DNA of 64,000 bases from an uncultured Clostridium sp. (GCA_900549235.1 URNT01000016.1:18830-82829), one strand, 5' to 3'. Positions 43,048-51,829 are shown, numbered from the stretch's first letter. Notes: generated by a model not told the origin, from the sequence alone. Translations and numbers: made by a program.

Positions 43048-46000
43048 GATTTGTGTTCTCTTTCGTTTTCTTGAAAATAATATAGGTCAGAAGTCCCCAT
43101 AGGAGGAGGATCACTGCGGCAGCCCCCAGAAGCCAAACAGAAGGGGATCTCAGCTGGGCAGATGGAGAAATCTCCGCCAGGCGTTCAAAGGGTTGAATGG
43201 ATTCCCGGGCATTTTTTCTGTCCGCCCGGCCTGCGTCATGTCCTTTCAGAAATGTTTTTACTTTGCCAAAATGAACGTCCGCAGCCGAGGACTGCTTCCC
43301 TTGCACAGGCAGAGGGCAGGGATCTGAACGGTTGGCGCTGGAACTGGGCTGAACAAAACCCATGGAAACAGGTTTCTGGACCCGATTCTCTTTCACCAAT
43401 TGATTTCCCGGTCCCCCCGGCGCAAATGTCTCGAAACGGCCTGGCTTGCCGCTTCCGCTGCTGCTTCCGGAACCCCCGCCCGAACCGTTCGGGCGCCAGA
43501 GCTTATCATCTGAAGTTCCCGGTATTTTATCCGGACCATTGTCCCACACTTCATCATCCCCGGTTCCAAACATTCCATCAGATCCGGGACGGCGGTTGGT
43601 GTTCTCCTTTTCATCACTGTTGTCAATGCAGTCATCCTCCGTCCCGTATTCTCCGTCAGGTCCGGGGAAAATCAAGCTGTCATCCCCAGTTCCCGGTATC
43701 TGATCCGGCCCATTCCAATAGATTTCATCATTGGCGGTTCCAAATTCTCCGTCAGTGCCGGGGCGGCGGTTCGTTTCCGGGTAATATGGGCTGTTGTCTG
43801 TCCAGTCATCTTTTGTTCCGTATTCTCTGTCGAAGCCAGGGTAAATCAGACTGTCATCCTCTGTCCCCGGCATCCCATCCGGTCCATTCCAATAGATTTC
43901 ATCATCGGCGGTTCCAAATTCTCCGTCAGCACCGGGGCGGCGGTTCGTTTCCGGGTAATACGGGCTGTTGTCTGTCCAATCATCCTTTGTCCCGTATTCT
44001 CCATCGAAACCGGGATGGATCAGGCTGTCGTCCTTTGTTCCCGGTACCCCATCCGGTCCATTCCAATAGATTTCATCATCCACCGTTCCAAACACCCCAT
44101 CAGATCCGGGGCGGCGGTTGGTTTCCGAATAAGCCAGGCTGTTGTCCATCCAGTCATCCCCATTTCCCGGCACCCGGTCCAGTCCATTTGACACCCTCAT
44201 ATCATCCTCTGTCCCAAGGATTCCATCCTTTCCCGGCCGGGTATTGGTTCCGTCTTTTTCATCCCGGTAATCGTCTCCTGTTCCAAATTCCCTGTCTTTT
44301 GCGGGATAAGCCATATTTCCCCCTTCTCCAAGATAAAAATCATCCTCACTGCCAAATTCCCTGTCTTTTCCCGGATGGATCCTCCGGTCATCCCGGGTGC
44401 CTGGCTGCCGGTCGGGGCCATTTTCATAAAAATTATCATCCCGGCTGGAAAAAATCCCGTCTGCCCCTGGTCTCCGGCTGCAGGCAGAGCCATGTTCCTG
44501 CCACCGCAGCTTCATATACCCATACAGATCCATATCCCTGTCCTCTGTGTATACATCCCCTGAGCAGTGGCGCAGATCTGCCTCCGGCTCTTTCTCCCCT
44601 TCCATGATCCGTTCCTGACCGTCTCCGCCATAAGGCTTTTTAAACCACCCCAGAAACTGATAATCTTCCATAACTGGAATAGGAAGCTCCCCCGTAACCT
44701 GGTCAAATATCACGTTTTTCTCCCTCTGGCTGCACAGCGCCTTCTCTGTATGAAGCTGCAGCTTATAGGCATTGGCCTCCCAGCGGGCATAATAGGTGGT
44801 GTCCTGGGACGGTACCGGCCGGCTTTCCTCTATCCTCTCTCCCTGCTGAGGGTCTGTGTAAAAGCCCTTGAAGGTATAGCCCTTTCTTATAAACTCTGGC
44901 AGAGGCCCCAGGATAGAGGTGTATTTCAGGCTCTTTACCACATTCTGCTGGCCGTTCATCCCGTCATCGAAAGTCACCTGATAAGAATCCGGCTCCCAGA
45001 CTGCATACAGGATTACCTTCCCTTCATAGGCTCCGGTCAGATTCCTGACTGTCTGGCCCTCCTGATAGGCTGTTCCACTGCCATCCCTTTGTGTATTCCA
45101 CTCCTTAAAGCTGTAGTGCGGGCGGGAAAATTCGTTGGACGGCAGCATTTTCCCCGTATTATATACATGAGCCTGGGGTTTCATAGAGCCTGAGCCCCCA
45201 TTTCCGTCAAACTGAATGGTATAGGGATTCATGCGAAGATCGGTTGAGGCTGTACAGCCCTGTCCGGTACACCGTCTGTAATGGGTGCCGTTTCCAGCGC
45301 CTGTATAATGGGCAGCCTCCCATGTATGCCCTGATGCCGGAAGCGTCTGAGTCTCCGAAGCGCCGCAGCCAGTGCAGCTCCGCTTCTTCATGCCGGTCCC
45401 TACACAGGAAGGGGCCTGGCTGGTGATCCAGTCTCCATATGTATGCTGCATTTTCATCCGGAAATATTGGGGTTTGTAATCGAAATAGATGGTCTGATTT
45501 CCCTCTGATTCAGAATAGCTTTGATAATAGCCCTGGGCAAATTCCTGGGCTGTATAGACATGCCTGCTGTTGGTAGTCCAGTACCAGCAGCTTTCGTCCA
45601 CCTCGGTTGTAGGATTCAGCCAGGACGAATGGCCGGAATCCCTGTTGTAATCCCTTAACGTGTAGTCATTATTAAACCGGTAAACGGCCTGGTACATGAG
45701 CCGGTCAGTGCCGCTGCTCCCAAGGTAGCGGATCCCTACGCCTACTTTATTTTCATATTTTTTATACAGGCCGCAGGGAACATAAAGGGTACTGCCTCCC
45801 GAAGGGATCTTCCCCTCTTTTACTCCAAAATACCAGTTGCTCCAGGACATATATCTTCCCTCAAATTCCTCCGCTGTTACGTTCTCCGAACGAGGGGCAG
45901 CAATGCCGTACTGTTCCGGCAGTTCCCCCTCCATCACCCGGCCCTCCGCATCACAGGGATACCAGCGCTCCTCTCCGGCCTTCTCCCCTTGATTTTCACA

Positions 46001-46696
46001 GACGCCGTAAAAATAAGAGCGGTCCTCCTGTTCTCCCTGAGCAATCCTCCAGATCTCATAGTCTGTCCCGTCATAGTTTTCTTTTCTCCCTGAAATAACC
46101 TCAGGATAACCTGTTTCTTCATATGGGCCGCAGCTCTGCTCCCAAAGCCTGCGGATTTCTCCTATTCCCACCTCCCCGCTTTTCCACCGAAACGGAGCCA
46201 GATAAGCATCCTCCCAGTCCAGGTCGACAAACTGGCTTTCATTGGTCACCAGTCCTCTGGCGTCACATTCATACCAGCGGGCCTGTGATTCCTCCTCATA
46301 ATACCCGTAGATCCGGTACTGCTCCTGTCCGTACCGGTCTGTAAAATAATAATGCCGGCTGGTGCGAAAGAGGCTCTGCTTCATTTTGCTGTACCAGGAG
46401 GGCAGTTCCTGGGGATCCGGCCTGACTGCTTCAAATGCAATCACGATTTCCGGAGTCTGGGATGGCGTGGAAGCTGTTGCAGTGACAGATGATGTGGCCT
46501 TCTGACCGGAAGGCCTGGATGGCGTTGCCTTTGACGGGACAGAAGCGGAGGCACTATAAGCCCTGGAGGGCCTGAGCCTTTCCGGGGCAGTTCCCTCCCA
46601 TGTCCCGGACTGGGCTCCATATCCCGGTATCACCGGAGTTTCTGCCGTAATCACAGCAGTAAGCAGAAAAATACCTGCTCGTTTTACACATTTCAT
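43037..46696 (-). CDS. Membrane-anchored surface protein with InlB repeats and Asp-rich GxDxxxGTxDD modules
   Basis: A 1219-residue exported protein. It has a signal peptide (about 1-28), a Ser/Thr/Pro spacer, and a large Trp/Tyr/Cys-rich region (about 85-400) with three WYxCDA-type repeats. Two Cys/His-rich motifs follow (SCTGCGASETQTLPASGHTW and the next), then three InlB-type repeats (about 495-660). Next are 17 short modules of the form GxDxxxGTxDD (about 760-1075), three of them in perfect 58-residue units. One C-terminal membrane segment (about 1182-1207) ends in KKTKENTNHEK, with no LPxTG motif. The Asp pattern suggests Ca2+ binding (inference). It is the first gene of the operon and overlaps the giant adhesin-sortase gene by 11 bp, so the two are probably translated together. 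AAAGGGGAAAA precedes the ATG. Confidence 0.85.
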   Translation of the reverse strand: MKCVKRAGIFLLTAVITAETPVIPGYGAQSGTWEGTAPERLRPSRAYSASASVPSKATPSRPSGQKATSSVTATASTPSQTPEIVIAFEAVRPDPQELPSWYSKMKQSLFRTSRHYYFTDRYGQEQYRIYGYYEEESQARWYECDARGLVTNESQFVDLDWEDAYLAPFRWKSGEVGIGEIRRLWEQSCGPYEETGYPEVISGRKENYDGTDYEIWRIAQGEQEDRSYFYGVCENQGEKAGEERWYPCDAEGRVMEGELPEQYGIAAPRSENVTAEEFEGRYMSWSNWYFGVKEGKIPSGGSTLYVPCGLYKKYENKVGVGIRYLGSSGTDRLMYQAVYRFNNDYTLRDYNRDSGHSSWLNPTTEVDESCWYWTTNSRHVYTAQEFAQGYYQSYSESEGNQTIYFDYKPQYFRMKMQHTYGDWITSQAPSCVGTGMKKRSCTGCGASETQTLPASGHTWEAAHYTGAGNGTHYRRCTGQGCTASTDLRMNPYTIQFDGNGGSGSMKPQAHVYNTGKMLPSNEFSRPHYSFKEWNTQRDGSGTAYQEGQTVRNLTGAYEGKVILYAVWEPDSYQVTFDDGMNGQQNVVKSLKYTSILGPLPEFIRKGYTFKGFYTDPQQGERIEESRPVPSQDTTYYARWEANAYKLQLHTEKALCSQREKNVIFDQVTGELPIPVMEDYQFLGWFKKPYGGDGQERIMEGEKEPEADLRHCSGDVYTEDRDMDLYGYMKLRWQEHGSACSRRPGADGIFSSRDDNFYENGPDRQPGTRDDRRIHPGKDREFGSEDDFYLGEGGNMAYPAKDREFGTGDDYRDEKDGTNTRPGKDGILGTEDDMRVSNGLDRVPGNGDDWMDNSLAYSETNRRPGSDGVFGTVDDEIYWNGPDGVPGTKDDSLIHPGFDGEYGTKDDWTDNSPYYPETNRRPGADGEFGTADDEIYWNGPDGMPGTEDDSLIYPGFDREYGTKDDWTDNSPYYPETNRRPGTDGEFGTANDEIYWNGPDQIPGTGDDSLIFPGPDGEYGTEDDCIDNSDEKENTNRRPGSDGMFGTGDDEVWDNGPDKIPGTSDDKLWRPNGSGGGSGSSSGSGKPGRFETFAPGGPGNQLVKENRVQKPVSMGFVQPSSSANRSDPCPLPVQGKQSSAADVHFGKVKTFLKGHDAGRADRKNARESIQPFERLAEISPSAQLRSPSVWLLGAAAVILLLWGLLTYIIFKKTKENTNHEK
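43595..44116 (-). repeat. Three 174-bp tandem repeats encoding 58-residue Asp-rich units
   Basis: Units lie at 43943-44116, 43769-43942 and 43595-43768, each encoding 58 residues that start RRPGxDGxFGTxDDEIYWN. The spacing is exactly 174 bp with high DNA identity. Each unit holds three GxDxxxGTxDD modules. A partial fourth unit follows, and more divergent modules extend the array to about 44480. Confidence 0.9.
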
Positions 46697-46721
46697 TATA
46701 AAATTTTCCCCTTTGTATGTT

Positions 46722-46739
46722 GTGCACTCTCAAGTACAC
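46722..46739. promoter_or_regulatory. Imperfect palindrome before the surface operon
   Basis: GTGCACTCTCAAGTACAC is a 7-bp inverted repeat with one mismatch, 26 bp upstream of the ATG at 46696 and inside the leader. It could be a regulator site or a small stem controlling translation. Confidence 0.35.
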
Positions 46740-46875
46740 TGTTTTATAAAACCATAAGCGCCTTCTCCTAATCCGCGCCCATAGGCATCCTTCCCTTCTC
46801 TGTCTGTTTTTGTCCGCAATGGGTATAAGGCCGAACCGGCCGGTCAATAAAGATAGAAATAATAAGAAAATCACT

Positions 46876-46931
46876 CACGGAAGTTCCGTGTTAGTTTATA
46901 TAGAATAGCATACGAAAAGCGGGTGCGTCAA
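46876..46931 (-). promoter_or_regulatory. Predicted promoter of the surface operon with a start-site palindrome
   Basis: On the minus strand, TTGACG (46931-46926) and TATTCT (46907-46902) have an 18-bp spacer. Just downstream lies the perfect inverted repeat CACGGA-AGT-TCCGTG (46890-46876), around the expected transcription start, a typical repressor position. The leader to the ATG at 46696 is about 200 nt and shows stems but no riboswitch class I recognise. The remaining gap up to 47116 holds an inverted repeat at 46980-47012 (CCATAAA / TTTATGG). Confidence 0.5.
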
Positions 46932-47048
46932 GGTGATTTTAAAAAGACTGCAATTTCCAGAATATTTCATCCGGCAAAACCATAAATATTTTGGTAACAA
47001 TACTGTTTATGGCAGAAATCATTTATTTTAATGCTGATTTTGAATGAA

Positions 47049-47079
47049 GGCATGCGTATTTATCATCCATACACATGCC
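47049..47079 (-). terminator. Possible terminator of the peroxiredoxin gene
   Basis: A stem of 11 bp with one wobble pair (GGCATGTGTAT / ATACGCATGCC) lies 38 bp past the stop at 47117. It lacks a strong T run, so termination is uncertain. Confidence 0.4.
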
Positions 47080-47116
47080 CTTGTCTCAATCAGCGCAGTC
47101 CCCGCAAAGCATTTCC

Positions 47117-47680
47117 CTACAAAAGCCCCACCAGATCCAGACTGGGCTTAAGAGTCTCCTCTCCCGGCTGCCATCTGGCCGGGCATACCTCGTCGCCATG
47201 AGCTGCCACAAACTGGCAGGCCTGGAGGCGGCGCAGAAGCTCCTGGGCATTTCGGCCTACATTTCCCTGAAGAACCTCATAGGCAGTGATCCGTCCCTGG
47301 GGATCCAGGATAAAGCTGCCCCGCTCCGCCATACCGTCTTTTTCGATCATCACATCAAAATCCCTTGCAAGGGCTCCTGTAGGGTCTGCCAGCATGGGAA
47401 AATGGATCTTTTGGATCGTAGCGGAAGCATCATGCCATGCCTTATGGACAAAATGGCTGTCACAGGATACGCTGTAGATCTCACAGCCTGCCTGCTGAAA
47501 GGCCTCATAATGATCTGCCAGATCCTCCAGTTCTGTAGGACATACAAAGGTAAAGTCTGCCGGATAGAAGAAAAAAACGGACCAGGTTCCTAATATATCC
47601 TCTTTTTTTACGGTCTTAAAATCGCTCTCCGCATAGGCCTGTACGGTAAAATCGCTGATTTCTTTTCCGATCAATGACAT
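47117..47680 (-). CDS. ahpC: 2-Cys peroxiredoxin (AhpC type)
   Basis: A 187-residue thiol peroxidase that reduces H2O2 and organic peroxides. The peroxidatic Cys47 is in FTFVCPTE and the resolving Cys166 in GDEVCPARW. The length and the C-terminal extension fit AhpC. No ahpF reductase is adjacent, so another thioredoxin-like donor must serve it. The start at 47680 has AAAAGGAGGATACCC upstream; the frame extends 30 codons further without a site. A strong promoter and a long AT-rich palindrome lie upstream. Confidence 0.93.
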   Translation of the reverse strand: MSLIGKEISDFTVQAYAESDFKTVKKEDILGTWSVFFFYPADFTFVCPTELEDLADHYEAFQQAGCEIYSVSCDSHFVHKAWHDASATIQKIHFPMLADPTGALARDFDVMIEKDGMAERGSFILDPQGRITAYEVLQGNVGRNAQELLRRLQACQFVAAHGDEVCPARWQPGEETLKPSLDLVGLL

Positions 47681-47741
47681 GTGGGTATCCTCCTTTTGAA
47701 TGGGGTGTATACATTTTGAAATCACTGTTTCTGTTATCTTA

Positions 47742-47797
47742 AGCATAGCAGGAATAGAATGGTTTGTCAATTAACAATATTAATAATTATTATTGTT
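47742..47797 (-). promoter_or_regulatory. ahpC promoter with a PerR-like AT-rich palindrome
   Basis: On the minus strand, consensus TTGACA (47770-47765) and TATGCT (47747-47742) are 17 bp apart. Immediately upstream, 47773-47797 holds an inverted repeat with arms AACAATA / TATTGTT and the inner palindrome AATAATTATT. PerR boxes are AT-rich palindromes of this kind, but the match to TTATAATnATTATAA is partial, so the identity of the regulator is an inference. Confidence 0.55.
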
Positions 47798-47802
47798 TTT
47801 AA

Positions 47803-47853
47803 CAATAAAAAGACCCGTCCGCTTCCCCCTCCTCAGGTTCTGCCGGACGGATC
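47803..47853 (-). terminator. Intrinsic terminator of nrdD
   Basis: Minus-strand hairpin with arms GATCCGTCCG and CGGACGGGTC followed by TTTTTATT, 22 bp past the nrdD stop. Confidence 0.8.
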
Positions 47854-47874
47854 CTGTTTTCATTTCCTGCCTGA

Positions 47875-50007
47875 TTACATGCTCTTTCTCTCAGCAATCT
47901 CGGCCATCTTTGCCTCATTAAGCCTTGTATCGCCCTTCACCCGCGAATAGCTGAGATACCCGTTCATACGGTCGATCTTCGTCAGGTTCCTGCTTCCGCA
48001 TACTGGGCAGACGTCCATTTCCAGCTCCTCATGACCGCAGTCGTCACAATAAGCCAGGGACAGGTTTACACCCTCGTAAAAGCCCATCTTCATAGCCCGG
48101 CGCACCAGGGTGCGGATAGCCTCTTTGTTGTAGCTGATGGGATATTTTACATACTGGATCTTGCCGCCATTGCTCAGCTCCCAGAAACGGTATTCCAGAT
48201 CCTGCTTCTGGATAGGGGTAATATCCTCGGTTACATGGCAGTGGAAGCCGTTGCTTACATACTCCCTGTCCGATACATTTTCCACAATGCCGTACTTATT
48301 GCGGAACTGTTTTACCTGGAGGCCGCACAGATTCTCTGCAGGAGTGGCGTAGATGGCGTACAGGTTGCCGTCCTCCTCCTTAAACTCCTCGATCTTTTGA
48401 TTGATATGTTCCAGAACCTCGATGGCAAACTGCCCGTCCTCCACCAGGGATTTCTTATTGTAAAGCTGCTGCAGCTCATTAAATGCGGTGATGCCGAAAG
48501 AGGCGGTGGCTGTCTTTAAAAGAGGCTTGATCTTGTCATGGAGCCCCAGATGGCCGCCGTAGAAGCCGCCCTCGCAGTAAGCCAGCGGGTTAGTAGAAGC
48601 CTTCAGCTCTCCAAGATAGGCGTAGGTACGGATATGGATCCGGCGGATCAGCTCCAGATAATAATCCAGAACCTCATAAAAATCCCGGCTTTCCTGACGG
48701 GCCTTTGCAAGGATCATCGGCAGATGCAGGCTTACAACGCCGATATTAAAACGGCCTACAAATACGGGAGAATCCTTCTCATCTGCCGGATACATACCGC
48801 CTCTCTCATACCAGGGTGATAAAAAGGCGCGGCAGCCCATAGGAGAAATAATCTTGCCGTAGCGCTTGTACATGCTGGCGATATAGCCCTTTCCTGTAAG
48901 AGAAAGCCAGTCCGGGTACATAGTCTTACTGGAGCAGTCCAGACCGGCCTCAAATACGTCCTCCAGTTCTCCTCCCGGCCCGTGGAGCTTCTCGTCATAA
49001 AGAAATACGATCTTAGGGAACAGAACCGGCTTTTTGTGGCCTTCCTTTCCTTCCCCTCCTTTGCGTACATTTAACATGGTGATGGTAGCCATTTTCGCGA
49101 AGCGGCTGGTTCCGGTTCCAGCTGTCATAGTGATAAACGGATAATCTCCCCGACTGGAGGATACGGAGTTAAACTTATACTCCCAGCCCTGGAATCCCTG
49201 CTCCATCTCTCTCTGGACATCCTTCCAGGCAACCTCCTGGGCTTTGTCCTTTGGAAGGCCAAGATCCATGTATTTATCCGTATATTTTTTATAGGATTTC
49301 TCTGCATAGGGAGCCAGGATCTCCTCTACACTTGGAACCGTAAAGCCGCCGTACTGCTGGCTGGCCGCACTGAGGACAATATCTCCAATGACGTCAAAGG
49401 CAACATCCAGGGTCTTTGGCTCGTTGTACCAGAGATTTCCCATCTCAAAACCGCCGGTAAGGACAGAATTTACGTCAAAGAGACAGCAGTTCATGGTATC
49501 CCGTCTGGCTGACATATCGTGGATGTAGATATAGCCCTCCCTGCAGGCCTGAAGCTCCTCTACGGTCATAAAAAACTTCTGGTACAGAGATTTATTTAAC
49601 TCATTGAAGATCAGGCTGCGCTTAGTCGATACCAGGGCGCTGTCTGTGTTGCTGTTTTCCTTGTCTCCGATGTACATAATAGACTGGCTCTTTTTGTATA
49701 CATCATCCAGCATCTGCACAAAATCCTGCTTATAATTACGGTAGTCCCGGTAGCTCTTTGCCACCAGAGGATTCACCTTTTCAAGAGCCCCCTCTACAAT
49801 ATTATGCATCTGGGAAATAGGGATCAGAGCCTCCTCCAGGCTCTCTGCCTTCTCCTCAACAAAATCGCAGATAAAATTGATCTCCGCCTTTGAAAATGTG
49901 ATCATGGCCCGATTGGCCGACTTGGTAATGGCGGCAACCACCTTCTGCACATTAAAATCCTCTCTGGTGCCGTCTTTCTTTACAACCTTGATCTCACTGC
50001 ACTTCAT
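47875..50007 (-). CDS. nrdD: Anaerobic ribonucleoside-triphosphate reductase (class III)
   Basis: A 710-residue glycyl-radical enzyme that makes dNTPs without oxygen. It has an N-terminal ATP-cone (about 1-95, VVKKDGTREDFNVQKVVAAI), the catalytic barrel, and a zinc site near the end (YCDDCGHEEL and CPVCGSRN). The radical Gly follows in RMNGYLS; most family members read RVxGY, so Met is a small variation. The activase gene nrdG normally follows nrdD, but the next gene here is ahpC, so the activase must be elsewhere. A candidate NrdR site lies upstream. Confidence 0.93.
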   Translation of the reverse strand: MKCSEIKVVKKDGTREDFNVQKVVAAITKSANRAMITFSKAEINFICDFVEEKAESLEEALIPISQMHNIVEGALEKVNPLVAKSYRDYRNYKQDFVQMLDDVYKKSQSIMYIGDKENSNTDSALVSTKRSLIFNELNKSLYQKFFMTVEELQACREGYIYIHDMSARRDTMNCCLFDVNSVLTGGFEMGNLWYNEPKTLDVAFDVIGDIVLSAASQQYGGFTVPSVEEILAPYAEKSYKKYTDKYMDLGLPKDKAQEVAWKDVQREMEQGFQGWEYKFNSVSSSRGDYPFITMTAGTGTSRFAKMATITMLNVRKGGEGKEGHKKPVLFPKIVFLYDEKLHGPGGELEDVFEAGLDCSSKTMYPDWLSLTGKGYIASMYKRYGKIISPMGCRAFLSPWYERGGMYPADEKDSPVFVGRFNIGVVSLHLPMILAKARQESRDFYEVLDYYLELIRRIHIRTYAYLGELKASTNPLAYCEGGFYGGHLGLHDKIKPLLKTATASFGITAFNELQQLYNKKSLVEDGQFAIEVLEHINQKIEEFKEEDGNLYAIYATPAENLCGLQVKQFRNKYGIVENVSDREYVSNGFHCHVTEDITPIQKQDLEYRFWELSNGGKIQYVKYPISYNKEAIRTLVRRAMKMGFYEGVNLSLAYCDDCGHEELEMDVCPVCGSRNLTKIDRMNGYLSYSRVKGDTRLNEAKMAEIAERKSM

Positions 50008-50041
50008 ATCTATACCTCACTTGTGATAACATAAACGCTAA

Positions 50042-50130
50042 ATACTATATGTTGTGTTTATCCCCAATACTTTGCACATGATGTATTAAGGGACGTATGC
50101 TATCGTACCACGTTCGAGGCAGTACGTCAA
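50042..50130 (-). promoter_or_regulatory. nrdD promoter and candidate NrdR box
   Basis: On the minus strand, TTGACG (50130-50125) and TACGAT (50107-50102) have a 17-bp spacer. In the leader, 50042-50057 reads ACACAACATATAGTAT on the minus strand, similar to the NrdR consensus ACACwATATwGTGT. The usual second box at a fixed distance is not clear, which lowers confidence in NrdR. Confidence 0.45.
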
Positions 50131-50156
50131 GATGATTTCACCGCGATGGAAACATT

Positions 50157-50867
50157 TTATCCCTGCATTTCGCGGCGGTCCTTAGTCTCCAGCTTACGGA
50201 TCACGCAGAACTTTTTTTCAAGCTCTGACAGCTCCTTCAGTACCTCAGTCCGGGCAGCATGATGAAATACCACCTCAAGGCCCGCATGCCCTTTCAGACC
50301 GGTTCTTGGCGTGGTAATGGCCACATCGATCTCCTTGTCATATAAGAGGTCTAAAAATGGCTGTACACAGGCCACATCACTTACCTCCAGATACATCACT
50401 GCCCGGTCCCTTATAATAAAATGAGATTCTATTTTCGCACAGACAGACATAGTAAAAATAATGACCGCCGTAGCAAGGGCCGCTCCCAGACCAAAGCCAA
50501 GCCCCGCCGCCAGCCCCACCATAGCCGTAGCCCACAGCCCTGCCGCTGTGGTAAGCCCCATGACCTGATAGTCCCGCCTTGCAATGATGGTACCCACTCC
50601 CAGAAATCCAATACCGGACACTACCTGGGCCCCTACCCGCAGCGGATCGCCTCCAAAATTCAGGATCTCTATGCTGTAAACGCCTATGAGCGTGGTCATA
50701 CAGGCTCCTATGCTCACCAGTACATGAGTGCGGAGGCCGGCGGCCCTGCCGATCCTTCCCCGGTTGATGCCGATGGCGCTTCCAAGAATGGCAGCCACCA
50801 AAAGGCGGCAGGCCATGATCCAGGCCCCTTCTCCTGCAAAAAATACAGTTCTCCACAAATCCCCCAT
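50157..50867 (-). CDS. MgtC/SapB family membrane protein
   Basis: A 236-residue protein with about five N-terminal membrane segments carrying the MgtC signature (LVAAILGSAIGINRGRIGRA, GLRTHVLVSIGACMTTLIG, VSGIGFLGVGTII). A soluble ACT-like C-terminal domain (about 150-225) follows. MgtC proteins affect Mg2+ homeostasis, membrane energetics and survival under stress; the exact activity is debated. It starts 13 bp after the stop of the isomerase gene on the same strand, so it may be the last gene of the sugar/nucleoside operon, although its link to that pathway is unclear. Confidence 0.88.
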   Translation of the reverse strand: MGDLWRTVFFAGEGAWIMACRLLVAAILGSAIGINRGRIGRAAGLRTHVLVSIGACMTTLIGVYSIEILNFGGDPLRVGAQVVSGIGFLGVGTIIARRDYQVMGLTTAAGLWATAMVGLAAGLGFGLGAALATAVIIFTMSVCAKIESHFIIRDRAVMYLEVSDVACVQPFLDLLYDKEIDVAITTPRTGLKGHAGLEVVFHHAARTEVLKELSELEKKFCVIRKLETKDRREMQG

Positions 50868-50880
50868 ATACGCAGCCTCC

Positions 50881-51777
50881 TTACTTCTCCTCTTTTCCAG
50901 ACGGCCGGAAGGACCTAATAGTACGGATCATTTCCTCCCCCACCGCAAAGCTTAAACGCACCGCCTCAGGCACCAGGGCATGAGGCATGGCCAGAAGATA
51001 ATGCTGAATCTCATAGGTAAAAGCATCCTTGTATTCAATATCTGCAAAGGCTCTCAGCACTTCATCCCAGTCCATATGACCAGTATACGGGAGAATGTGA
51101 ATGTTGTTCCTTCCCGTTTCATCGGAAATATGGGTTGCATGGATCAGCCCTTTTAACATACGGATGGCCCGTCCCTGATCCAGAGCTTCAATAGACCCGT
51201 GTTCTGTGTCCCAGCAGACGCCGATATTCTTCCTCCCCAGCTTTCCGGTCAGAGAAAGAAGCTCCTCCGGCTGGATGGCGTAGCGCTTTACTCCTTCCTT
51301 TGTTTCTCCCCACATATTTTCAATGGCGATCCCCACGCCCCATTTTGCCGCCTCGTGGGCCAGACGGCCGAAATATTCTGCGTTTATCTCCTCCGTAGCC
51401 GGATCCATTTTACCATCTGTTACAAGGGTGGAGGGATGCATCACCATCCAGGGAGAGCCAAGCATAGCCGTGGCACGCACGCAGCGCAGGACCAGCTCCC
51501 ACTGCTTCGGATCCTGATTATTGCAGAAATCATGGATATGACCGTGGGTCTGGGTAAAGCGGATCCCAAGGTCCTCTGCAAGAGCCGCATGTTCCTTTAC
51601 ATAGTGTTCCCAGCCATCCTCTGTAAAAGGCGACGGCGTAAAAATCTGGTCCACAAAGCAGAAATCCATCTCCTCATATCCGGCCTTTCTGCATATCTCC
51701 ATACTGGTCTTTGCCGGAATCCGTTCCCCGTCTCTCCGCTCAAAATAGATATTGGTAGAAGTTGAAATATGTTCCAT
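50881..51777 (-). CDS. Sugar phosphate isomerase/epimerase-like TIM-barrel protein
   Basis: A 298-residue protein of the xylose-isomerase-like AP-endonuclease-2 fold. Metal-binding-type strands are visible: FTQTHGHIHD, WMVMHPSTL, IAIENMWGE, GVCWDTEHGS, HATHISDE and, near the end, YEIQHY. The Glu/Asp/His set is that of metal-dependent sugar epimerases or isomerases. It follows the HAD phosphatase gene by 91 bp, with a hairpin in the gap. Its likely role is rearrangement of the sugar released by the upstream hydrolase. The start at 51777 follows GAAAGGATGG. Confidence 0.82.
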   Translation of the reverse strand: MEHISTSTNIYFERRDGERIPAKTSMEICRKAGYEEMDFCFVDQIFTPSPFTEDGWEHYVKEHAALAEDLGIRFTQTHGHIHDFCNNQDPKQWELVLRCVRATAMLGSPWMVMHPSTLVTDGKMDPATEEINAEYFGRLAHEAAKWGVGIAIENMWGETKEGVKRYAIQPEELLSLTGKLGRKNIGVCWDTEHGSIEALDQGRAIRMLKGLIHATHISDETGRNNIHILPYTGHMDWDEVLRAFADIEYKDAFTYEIQHYLLAMPHALVPEAVRLSFAVGEEMIRTIRSFRPSGKEEK

Positions 51778-51829
51778 ATAACGCCATCCTTTCCTGAAGC
51801 CTGTTTTCAAATCCTCTCTATAACACCAA

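Noticed and set aside
43595..44116. CRISPR-like array
   Set aside because: The repeats are 174 bp, in-frame, and fully coding with no unique spacers.
43162..44607. Long plus-strand open frame of 481 codons opposite the Asp-rich repeats
   Set aside because: It is the antisense of the repeat-rich gene; its protein is Pro/His/Cys-biased and repetitive, and it has no ribosome site.
46697..46931. Cyclic-di-GMP riboswitch before the surface operon
   Set aside because: Such riboswitches often control adhesins, but the conserved core elements of classes I and II could not be found in the 200-nt leader.
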